From NCBI GenBank assembly GCA_016219145.1, contig JACRCG010000169.1, positions 1 to 11,778 of the forward strand: 11,778 nt of DNA, given 5' to 3'. Positions 1-7,713 of this stretch are shown one piece after another. Within the stretch, counting starts at the first letter, position 1. Every line of letters starts with the position of its first letter. Under the pieces are notes generated by a model. That model saw only the letters and a program-made list of their open reading frames with translations. It had not been told where the DNA came from and did not search any database. The stretch comes from Deltaproteobacteria bacterium. Its GTDB lineage: Bacteria; Desulfobacterota; Desulfuromonadia; Geobacterales; Pseudopelobacteraceae. Made by a program: the position numbers and the translations under genes.

Positions 1-212
1 ACCAGGTGCTATCACGTTTTCAGAACCTGCAGGAGAAATATCTGAACGATGCCGAGATATTGAAAAAAAGAGGCGAAACCGAGCCGGTGGCTGAAAAATA
101 TATGGATGCTGTCATGGCGGAAGAGGTCAAAAACATAAAGTCACCGGTTACCGAGACCGCCAGGCGCGAGCTCGACCGGCTGTTGAAACAGGCTGAGAAC
201 TATCCGATCTAG
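1..212 (+). CDS. 3' end of an unidentified gene (partial)
   Basis: The reading frame is open from nt 3 to a TAG at 210-212, followed directly by a second in-frame TAG. There is no stop between the window edge and the first possible start (GTG at nt 6), so this is most likely the C-terminal piece of a longer protein; the GTG would then be an internal valine. About 69 residues are visible. They are strongly charged, Glu/Lys/Arg-rich and probably almost wholly alpha-helical, without membrane segments or cysteines, as in a coiled-coil or TPR-like tail (for example KYLNDAEILKKRGE and ARRELDRLLKQAE). The gene ends 29 nt before the next start, so the two may share a transcript. I do not recognise the family and assign no function. 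The chance that it is real coding sequence is good because it is in the same orientation and tightly spaced. Confidence 0.5.
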   Translation, partial: QVLSRFQNLQEKYLNDAEILKKRGETEPVAEKYMDAVMAEEVKNIKSPVTETARRELDRLLKQAENYPI

Positions 213-241
213 TAGAGTTCGAGTTTGTTATGGAGCGACTG

Positions 242-2461
242 ATGCTGAAAAAAATCCTGATATTGTCAGTTGTCGCGTTTATGGCACTGTTTACCGGAAA
301 CGTTTTTGGAGAAGGAGCGGGCTTCAGGCCGAGGCTGGGGTGCGTGCCATTTATGGCGACCAGTTTGCAGGCCATGGCTTTCACGGAAGACATCTCCTCT
401 TCTCTCCTTAACAGTCTTGACCGAAGCAGATATTTTGAAATCGTGGAGCGGAAAAAGATAGAGCAGTTTCTTGAGCTTGAGGGTTTGCGGCTGGACAATC
501 TGGACCAGGAAAGCATTATAAGGATTGGTGCCAAGGCCGGGTTGGACTACGTGGTACACGGGAGTGTCAACACTAGTGACGGCGGCACATTGCTGAACAT
601 AACACTGCTGAATGTACGTGCTCGCAAGGTTCTGATGAAAGAAACCTTCAGTATGTCGCAATCCGATTTTTCGAGGAAGCTGCTTGAAATTGCGGGAGCT
701 CTCGTGGAGTCGGTCAAGAGCGGGGTGGATAAGCAGCAGCCCAGCGCTCCCGACGATGTGGCCGCGGTGATAATGCCGCCGCAGACGGTAGAAGCCAGTG
801 GAACCGCCAACAGTATTCGCCTTCGATGGCAGAGCGACATGAAGCTGATAGCCGGTTTCAATATTTACCGCAGCACCAGTGCAGGTGGCCACTTCAGTCT
901 GCATGCGACCACGACCGAAACATCGTTCACTGACGAGAACATGAAGTTGAATGAGGTCTTTTACTATCGTGTAGCAGCTGTCGGGAAGAGCGGAGCTACC
1001 AGCGAACTTACCCCGCCTGTCAGGGGAGCGACAGCGATTGCGCCCCCCTCTCCGATTTTTATGAATATTGAACCGGATATAAAAGGGGCCCGGCTGGTTT
1101 GGCGTCCACGGCCTGCGGCGGGTGGAGATGCCCGTGCCGAGGTGCAGGGGTATCTGGTTTACCGTCGTCAGGGAGAGGAAGGCGCTTTCGCGCCGGTGGC
1201 ACGCCTTCCGTTAGATGCCGTAACCCATGCCGATCACGGTCTGAAAGATGGAGTAAAGTATGTCTACATGATCACTTCGTTCAACAGGGCCGGGACTGAG
1301 AGTGAGTTTTCATCCAAGCTGGGCGTGACTCCGCTCCCGGTGCCGAATGCAATCAGTGCCGTTGGCGGAAAGATCAGGCACGTGTCGCTTTCATGGGACC
1401 GCTATTCCAGTGAGCTGGCTGAAGGGTATCTGCTGTCCAGGTCCGACAAAAAGGATGGCAACTATTCAGTGATTGCCCGTCTGGAGGGGTTGTCCACGAC
1501 CGCCTACACTGATCGTGAGCTTCAGGATAATACAACCTACTGGTACCGGCTGAGCGTATATAAAAAAGGGGGCGTCGAAACGGCGCCGTCTGCTCCCGTA
1601 TCGGCAGTCACCCGGGACATTCCGCCACCCCCAGCAACTCTTAACGCAGTCAGCTTTCAACCGCGCATGGTAACACTGAGGTGGAAACTTGCCGGCACAC
1701 CCGAGGATGAGATCAAGTCGGTGATGATTTACCGGATGCCGGATGAAAAAGGGGCAACACTTGAAAAGCTTGGCGAGGTTTCGGCGGGCCAGAGCGAGTA
1801 CGTTGATGACAGGCCCGCGCTTCAGGATAAAACTACCTACTATTATCGCCTCGTAGTGCGTAATTCAGGAGGCGCTACCAGCCAGCAGTCCGCTATCGTC
1901 TCGGCCACGACCAAATCTCCTCCGGAGGCTCCGGCAAATCTGACCGGCACTTCCGGAGAGGTAAGAAAAAGCGAGCTGTCGTGGAACAGAAACCGTGAAT
2001 CGGACATAAAAGAGTATCTGGTATTTGTGAAAGGTCCCGAAGACGCAGGATTCAGGCAGATCAGGGAATTATCGGAAAACAGGTATCGGGACAGCGATCT
2101 GAGGGACGGCAGCTCATACACATACAAAGTCAGGGCCATCGACCGGGATGGTTTGATCAGCGCTTTCTCAAGCCCGGCCGTGATCAAGACAAAACCGTTG
2201 CCGGCGAGAGTTGCAGGATTCAACGCGGTTGATGTTGCTAATCGTGTGGTTGTCTGGAAGCCGAGCCCGGAAAAGGACGTTCATAGTTACAATATCTACA
2301 AGAAAGGATTTCTTGGCACATCACAAAAGGCGGCAACCGTTCAGTCTACCCGCTGGCAGGTGGACGAACCGAAGGGAAATGTGGAGTTGTATGTGACCGC
2401 GCTTGACGACAGCGGACTTGAAAGCGAGCCTTCAGATACGGTTGTATTCAAGGAACGATAG
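242..2461 (+). CDS. Secreted CsgG/FlgO-like domain protein with six fibronectin type III repeats
   Basis: I chose the ATG at 242 (739 aa) over the one at 230 because GGAG at 232-235 sits 6 nt upstream and the protein then opens with a standard signal peptide (MLKKILILSVVAFMALFTG, likely cut near residue 23, VFG/EG). There is no lipobox cysteine. Residues about 30-155 resemble the CsgG/FlgO/TolB-N-type periplasmic domain: a VPF strand near 35, the stretch RYFEIVERKKIEQFLELEG at 63-81, and DYVVHGSVN at 102-110. Six FN3 repeats follow at roughly 170-265, 267-365, 366-459, 460-557, 558-652 and 653-739. Each has the core Trp/Leu-rich strand, a Y-x-(I/V)-Y strand and a Y-x-(Y/V)-(R/K)-V strand. It is probably an exported envelope or cell-surface protein involved in protein or glycan contacts; that role is inferred. 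It lies 34 nt upstream of another exported protein gene. The FN3 assignment is firm and the N-terminal one moderate. Confidence 0.8.
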   Translation: MLKKILILSVVAFMALFTGNVFGEGAGFRPRLGCVPFMATSLQAMAFTEDISSSLLNSLDRSRYFEIVERKKIEQFLELEGLRLDNLDQESIIRIGAKAGLDYVVHGSVNTSDGGTLLNITLLNVRARKVLMKETFSMSQSDFSRKLLEIAGALVESVKSGVDKQQPSAPDDVAAVIMPPQTVEASGTANSIRLRWQSDMKLIAGFNIYRSTSAGGHFSLHATTTETSFTDENMKLNEVFYYRVAAVGKSGATSELTPPVRGATAIAPPSPIFMNIEPDIKGARLVWRPRPAAGGDARAEVQGYLVYRRQGEEGAFAPVARLPLDAVTHADHGLKDGVKYVYMITSFNRAGTESEFSSKLGVTPLPVPNAISAVGGKIRHVSLSWDRYSSELAEGYLLSRSDKKDGNYSVIARLEGLSTTAYTDRELQDNTTYWYRLSVYKKGGVETAPSAPVSAVTRDIPPPPATLNAVSFQPRMVTLRWKLAGTPEDEIKSVMIYRMPDEKGATLEKLGEVSAGQSEYVDDRPALQDKTTYYYRLVVRNSGGATSQQSAIVSATTKSPPEAPANLTGTSGEVRKSELSWNRNRESDIKEYLVFVKGPEDAGFRQIRELSENRYRDSDLRDGSSYTYKVRAIDRDGLISAFSSPAVIKTKPLPARVAGFNAVDVANRVVVWKPSPEKDVHSYNIYKKGFLGTSQKAATVQSTRWQVDEPKGNVELYVTALDDSGLESEPSDTVVFKER

Positions 2462-2462
2462 G

Positions 2463-2491
2463 TCCTCCGCTTGTTGCGGGGAGACGGGAGG
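2463..2491 (+). promoter_or_regulatory. Possible hairpin overlapping or occluding the ribosome binding site of the next gene
   Basis: Just after the stop of the FN3 gene, CTCCGC (2465-2470) can pair with GCGGGG (2476-2481) around a TTGTT loop, with one G-T wobble. Alternatively, CCTCC (2464-2468) is the exact complement of the Shine-Dalgarno GGAGG (2487-2491) of the following gene. The two pairings exclude one another, so the leader could switch between an open and a closed ribosome site. No T-tract follows, so it is not a terminator. The stems are short and could be chance. Confidence 0.25.
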
Positions 2492-2495
2492 TCGT

Positions 2496-2834
2496 ATGAA
2501 AAAAATTCTTCTGATTATATTCATGCTGATGAGCATTTCACCGCTGTACGCCGCTGAAGCGGCAGCCCAGAAGGAAGCCGCGGCCAGGTTTCCCCTGGAG
2601 ATCGGTCGGTATCAGCTGTTTCAGGGCACTTATACCACCCTGGATTTGAAATACCGCCAGGCTTCTTCCACCCACAATGCCGTTTTTCTGCTGGATACTG
2701 CTACCGGCCAGGTAAAACGGTATGTGAACAGGATTGATGAGGACGGCCAGTATATTGAGACCTGGCTGCCGACCGATCTTGTGCAGCAGATGACACCCAG
2801 GAAAACAACTACACAACAGACCGAAGGGAAATAG
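2496..2834 (+). CDS. Small exported protein of unknown function
   Basis: The start at ATG 2496 (112 aa) is supported by GGAGG at 2487-2491 and by a clear signal peptide, MKKILLIIFMLMSISPLYA, probably cleaved near residue 19-20 before AEAAAQ. An in-frame start at 2403 would overlap the FN3 gene and bury the signal peptide, so I rejected it. The mature protein is about 92 residues, with a beta-rich core (GRYQLFQGTYTTLDLK at 37-52, AVFLLDTATGQVKRYVN at 62-78, YIETWLPTDL at 86-95) and a polar, Thr/Gln/Lys-rich tail. The pattern hhLDT-x-TG-x-V-x-RY is common in small periplasmic beta proteins. There are no cysteines and no further membrane segment. It lies 34 nt after the FN3 protein gene and 3 nt before alaS, so it is probably co-transcribed with both. 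I do not know its function. Confidence 0.8.
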   Translation: MKKILLIIFMLMSISPLYAAEAAAQKEAAARFPLEIGRYQLFQGTYTTLDLKYRQASSTHNAVFLLDTATGQVKRYVNRIDEDGQYIETWLPTDLVQQMTPRKTTTQQTEGK

Positions 2835-2837
2835 TGA

Positions 2838-5477
2838 ATGACAGGAACAGAAATTCGAGCGCGTTTTTTGAAGTATTTCTCGGACCGAGGACATACGGTC
2901 GTAGCCAGTTCAGGAATTCTTCCCAAAAACGACCCGACGCTGATGTTTACCAACGCAGGTATGAACCAGTTCAAGGATTGCTTTCTGGGGCTGGAAGATC
3001 GTGGTTATTACCGGGCGGCCAGTTCACAGAAGTGTGTTCGGGCCGGAGGCAAGCATAACGATCTTGAAAATGTAGGCCGCACGGCGCGCCACCACACTTT
3101 TTTTGAAATGCTGGGCAACTTTTCCTTCGGAGATTACTTCAAAAAAGAGGCCATCTCCTTTGCCTGGGAGTTTTTGACGGTTGACCTGAAGCTGGACAAG
3201 AGCCGCCTGTATGTGACGGTTTACAACGATGACGACGAAGCCGCCGACATCTGGCATCAGCAGGAAGGGGTACCGCGCGAGCGGATCTATCGTTTCGGCG
3301 AGAAGGACAACTTCTGGTCCATGGGAGACACCGGCCCCTGCGGCCCCTGTACGGAGATATTCTGGGACAATGGTCCGGAGGTCGGCTGCGGTTCCCACGA
3401 CTGTGCCGTAGGGTGTGATTGTGACCGCTACATGGAAATCTGGAACAACGTCTTCATGCAGTTCAATCGCACCGCCGACGGGGTCCTGACGCCGCTGCCC
3501 AAACCTTCGGTTGATACCGGAATGGGACTGGAGCGCATAACCACTGTCATGCAGGGCGTGCGCTCCAACTATGATACTGATCTGTTGCAGGGTATCATTC
3601 GGCACATTGAGCGACACAGCGGAAAGAAGTACGGAGCTAACGAGAAGGACAATGTCTCGATGCGGGTCATAGCCGATCACTGCCGTGCCGTTACTTTCCT
3701 GATCTGTGACGGCGCTCTGCCGAGCAACGAGGGGCGCGGCTATGTTCTGCGTCGCATCATGCGCCGGGCCGCCCGCCACGCCAAGATGCTGGGTGTGGGA
3801 GAACCGCTGCTCTACAAGATGGTGGAGGCGGTACGCGAGATGATGGGGGACGCCTATCCGGAACTGGCCGAGCGCGAGACCTATATCAAGAAAGTGATAC
3901 TGGCCGAAGAGGAGCGTTTTACCGAGACGCTTGATCGCGGGCTGGGTATGCTCAATGATGAGGTGGCCTCGCTTCGTGCCGGCGGAAAGACTGTCATACC
4001 TGGGGAGACACTCTTCAAGTTGTATGACACCTACGGTTTTCCGGTTGACTTGACGGCTGACATCGTCGAATCGGAAGGGTTCACGGTCGATGAACCCGGC
4101 TTTGAAGTCTGCATGGAGAAGCAGCGCCAGTTGGGCCGCGAGCACTGGAAGGGTTCGGGGGCAGCCGGAATTGCCGGTGTGTATAAAGAGATTCACAACC
4201 GAGGTATACACTCCCACTTTATCGGCTATGATGCACTGATCGGCTCATCTCACGTGCTGGCACTGGTTCGTAACGGTGCCAAAGCCGTATCGGCAGCGGC
4301 TGGAGACCAGGTTGATGTTATCGTCGACACCACTCCGTTTTATGGCGAATCTGGCGGACAGGCCGGTGACGTAGGGACAATTACCACTGGAAGCGCAGTT
4401 CTGGAAGTAGTTGAGACGAGCAGGCCGTTTAACGATTTGACGATACATCACTGCCAAATAAAAGAGGGAGCAGTTCGGATCAATGATGCGGCTAAATTGA
4501 CCGTCGCCGCACCTCTGCGTATGGCAACGGCACGTAATCACACCGCAACACATCTGTTGCAGGCCGCCTTGCGCACGGTGCTGGGAGAGCATGTCAAGCA
4601 GGCCGGTTCGCTGGTGTCGGTCGATCGACTGCGCTTCGATTTCACGCATTTTTCCGCCATGACTGTTGATGAAATCCGAAACGTAGAAGAGCTGGTCAAC
4701 GGGTTTGTAATGGGAAATGCTCCGGTTACAACCAGGCAGATGCCGATCAGCGAGGCGATCGAAGCCGGAGCTACGGCCCTGTTTGATGAAAAGTACGGCG
4801 ATACGGTGCGGGTCGTTCGCGTCGGTGACGTCAGTATGGAATTATGCGGCGGCACCCATGTACGGGCGGCCGGAGAGATCGGGTTGTTCAAGATTGTTTC
4901 CGAGGCCGGTATTGCAGCCGGTGTGCGGCGCATAGAGGCGCTGAGCGGTTCCGGCGCGCTCGGTTTTGTCCGGCAGATTGAAGATGAACAGCGGGCCATA
5001 GCCGTGCTGCTGAAAGCCGAAGGGGGCAATCCGCTGGACAGACTGGAAAAGCTGCTGGGACGTCAGCGTGAGTTACAGCGTGAGATAGAAACACTACAGG
5101 GCAAGCTGAACACAGCAGCCTCCGGAGACCTGTTGGCACAGGCGGTCGAGATAAATGGAGTCAAACTTCTGGCGGTCCAGGTACAGGTGGATGACATCAA
5201 GGGCCTGCGTGATCTGTCCGACACTCTGAAGGATCGTATCGGCGCCGGAGTCGTCGTGCTTGGTGCGGCCATTGACGGCAAGGCCAACCTGCTGGTGGCG
5301 GTCACCAGGGAGTTGAGTTCTAAAATCAAGGCCGGAGACATGATCAAAAGGCTGGCCCCGGTCATCGGAGGCAGCGGCGGCGGAAAGCCGGAGCTTGCCC
5401 AAGCCGGTGGCCCTCTGCCGGACCGTCTTGGTGCCGCGCTTGATGAGGCTGCGACAGCACTGCAATCGATACAATAA
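2838..5477 (+). CDS. alaS: Alanine--tRNA ligase
   Basis: Charges tRNA-Ala with alanine in the cytoplasm and hydrolyses mischarged Ser- or Gly-tRNA-Ala. The length, 879 aa, is normal for bacterial AlaRS. The class II catalytic core is at the N-terminus: RTARHHTFFEMLGNFSFGDY at 81-100 covers motif 2, and DTGMGLERI at 226-234 is motif 3. The tRNA-recognition region follows, including NEGRGYVLRRIMRRAARH from 297. The editing domain has the zinc ligands H568 and H572 (HTATH) and C670 and H674 (CGGTH), all intact. The C-terminal C-Ala/DHHA1 domain ends in the Gly-rich GGSGGGKPELAQAGG. A Cys-rich insert (C184, C189, C193, C195, with H187) sits in the catalytic domain. The start is ATG 2838, 3 nt after the previous stop, with GAAGGGA (2823-2829) as ribosome site. 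No simple terminator follows directly; see the structured gap after it. Confidence 0.98.
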   Translation: MTGTEIRARFLKYFSDRGHTVVASSGILPKNDPTLMFTNAGMNQFKDCFLGLEDRGYYRAASSQKCVRAGGKHNDLENVGRTARHHTFFEMLGNFSFGDYFKKEAISFAWEFLTVDLKLDKSRLYVTVYNDDDEAADIWHQQEGVPRERIYRFGEKDNFWSMGDTGPCGPCTEIFWDNGPEVGCGSHDCAVGCDCDRYMEIWNNVFMQFNRTADGVLTPLPKPSVDTGMGLERITTVMQGVRSNYDTDLLQGIIRHIERHSGKKYGANEKDNVSMRVIADHCRAVTFLICDGALPSNEGRGYVLRRIMRRAARHAKMLGVGEPLLYKMVEAVREMMGDAYPELAERETYIKKVILAEEERFTETLDRGLGMLNDEVASLRAGGKTVIPGETLFKLYDTYGFPVDLTADIVESEGFTVDEPGFEVCMEKQRQLGREHWKGSGAAGIAGVYKEIHNRGIHSHFIGYDALIGSSHVLALVRNGAKAVSAAAGDQVDVIVDTTPFYGESGGQAGDVGTITTGSAVLEVVETSRPFNDLTIHHCQIKEGAVRINDAAKLTVAAPLRMATARNHTATHLLQAALRTVLGEHVKQAGSLVSVDRLRFDFTHFSAMTVDEIRNVEELVNGFVMGNAPVTTRQMPISEAIEAGATALFDEKYGDTVRVVRVGDVSMELCGGTHVRAAGEIGLFKIVSEAGIAAGVRRIEALSGSGALGFVRQIEDEQRAIAVLLKAEGGNPLDRLEKLLGRQRELQREIETLQGKLNTAASGDLLAQAVEINGVKLLAVQVQVDDIKGLRDLSDTLKDRIGAGVVVLGAAIDGKANLLVAVTRELSSKIKAGDMIKRLAPVIGGSGGGKPELAQAGGPLPDRLGAALDEAATALQSIQ

Positions 5478-5481
5478 CTTT

Positions 5482-5510
5482 TTGAGATTTTGTATTTTTT
5501 AGAGTAAACT
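5482..5510 (+). promoter_or_regulatory. Candidate sigma-70 promoter for the arg cluster
   Basis: TTGAGA (5482-5487; 5 of 6 matches to TTGACA) and TAAACT (5505-5510; 4 of 6 to TATAAT) are separated by exactly 17 nt of very AT-rich DNA. They begin 4 nt after the alaS stop codon. Initiation would fall near 5516-5518, leaving a leader of about 113 nt before argB. No better pair was found in the gap. The -10 box overlaps the left arm of the long inverted repeat described next. I saw no ArgR-box-like TGAAT/ATTCA palindrome near it. Confidence 0.4.
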
Positions 5511-5615
5511 GCCGACTTTTAGTAAGCTGCACATTGTTTCTGCGGTTTTTGATGAAACAATTTGGTAACTTACTTATCCTGTACAACAGGGCATGGTTGG
5601 CAGTTTTATTTTTTA
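5506..5615 (+). promoter_or_regulatory. Branched inverted-repeat structure with T-tract between alaS and argB (terminator, attenuator or structured leader)
   Basis: The left arm AAACTGCCGAC (5506-5516) pairs with GTTGGCAGTTT (5596-5606) over 11 positions with one G-U wobble. Inside are two more hairpins. In the first, AGTAAG (5521-5526) pairs with CTTACT (5569-5574) and encloses ATTGTTTC (5533-5540) paired with GAAACAAT (5554-5561), an 8-bp perfect stem with a 13-nt loop. In the second, CCTGT (5578-5582) pairs with ACAGG (5586-5590). A T-tract (TTTTATTTTTT, 5604-5614) overlaps and follows the closing stem, as in intrinsic terminators, and the argB ribosome site begins right after. The whole could be a branched terminator for alaS read-through or a regulatory leader of argB. 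I match it to no known riboswitch class. Folding is by eye only. Confidence 0.45.
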
Positions 5616-5629
5616 CGGGAAGAGAGCTT

Positions 5630-6504
5630 ATGAAACATCTGATCGAAAAAGCCAATACCCTGATGGAGGCGCTGCCCTACATCAGGCGTTTTTCCGGAAA
5701 GACTTTCGTAATCAAGTACGGTGGGCACGCCATGTCGGACGAAAGGCTGAAAGAGTCATTCGCGCTGGACGTGATCATGCTCAAATCGCTCGGTATCAAC
5801 GCAGTCATCGTGCATGGCGGCGGCCCGCAGATTAACGAGACCTTGAAGCGTTACGGCATCGTTTCCGAATTTGTCAGGGGGATGCGGGTTACCGATGCCG
5901 AAACCATGTCGGTCGTCGAGATGGTGCTGGTTGGCCAGGTCAACAAAGAGGTGGTAGGATATCTCAACCAGCATGGCGGTCGGGCGGTCGGTCTTTCCGG
6001 CAAGGATGGAAGCCTGCTCCTGTCAAAAAAACTGCTGCAGGAGATCAAAGGGGACAACGGCGCTACAGAGATGGTCGATATCGGCTATGTCGGCGACGTT
6101 GTCAAGGTCAATACCGATCTGATAAAGACCCTTGAGCAGGGCAACTATATTCCGGTGATCGCGCCGGTGGGTGTCGGCCTTGAGGGGGAGAGCTACAACA
6201 TCAACGCCGATCTGGTGGCAGGACGGGTTGCGGCGGCGCTGAATGCCGAAAAACTGATACTGCTGACCGATATAAATGGTGTTAAAGACAAGAATGGTAC
6301 TCTGCTGGAGAGTATTTCAGTGGATGACCTGAACAGATTGATCGAGGATGATGCCATCACCGGCGGGATGATTCCGAAGGTGGTCTGCTGTGCCGATGCG
6401 CTCAGAGACGGAGTGAAAAAAGCGCACATAATTGATGGCCGGATGCCTCACGCCGTGTTGCTGGAGATATTTACCGACATCGGAATAGGAACGGAAATAG
6501 TTAA

Positions 6505-6508
<4 letters not shown>
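5630..6508 (+). CDS. argB: Acetylglutamate kinase, arginine-sensitive type
   Basis: Phosphorylates N-acetyl-L-glutamate with ATP, the second and usually controlling step of arginine synthesis, in the cytoplasm. The start ATG 5630 gives 292 aa, the usual length; GGGAAGAGAG (5617-5626) is the ribosome site. An in-frame extension back to TTG 5534 would add 32 hydrophobic residues not expected in this family. The amino acid kinase fold shows KYGGHAM at 29-35 (K29), the substrate loop VHGGGPQ at 61-67, FVRGMRVTD at 81-89 and GGMIPK at 245-250. An N-terminal helix of about 20 residues ahead of the kinase core and the C-terminal HAVLLEIFTDIGIGTEI (274-290) mark the hexameric, arginine-inhibited class, so feedback inhibition by arginine is expected. 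It is the first arg gene after the 152-nt gap and overlaps argD by 4 nt (ATGA). Confidence 0.97.
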
Positions 6509-7701
<1,193 letters not shown>

Positions 7702-7713
7702 CAGGGGATTTTG

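Noticed and set aside
2403..2834. Longer version of the small exported protein starting at 2403
   Set aside because: It would overlap the FN3 gene by 59 nt and place about 31 residues ahead of a clear signal peptide; the ATG at 2496 has its own GGAGG.
3024..4217. Long minus-strand open frame (397 codons) opposite alaS
   Set aside because: It lies fully inside the certain alaS gene; its protein has no recognisable domain and it has the look of an antisense shadow.
5534..5629. N-terminal extension of ArgB, or a hydrophobic leader peptide, starting at TTG 5534 or ATG 5552
   Set aside because: ArgB from 5630 already has family length with a ribosome site. The extension lies in the structured AT-rich gap and has no good ribosome site; it contains only three Arg codons, two of them CGG/AGG, so it is not a convincing attenuator peptide.
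5478..5629. ArgR operator (ARG box) ahead of argB
   Set aside because: No TGAAT-N-ATTCA-like palindrome is present; the inverted repeats seen have a different sequence and much wider spacing.
5593..5835. 80-codon plus-strand frame overlapping the argB start
   Set aside because: It runs mostly inside argB in another frame and shows no plausible ribosome site or domain.
7711..7713. TTG start for argF one codon upstream of the ATG
   Set aside because: The ATG at 7714 is the stronger start, with AGGGGA well placed; the family normally begins close to this point.
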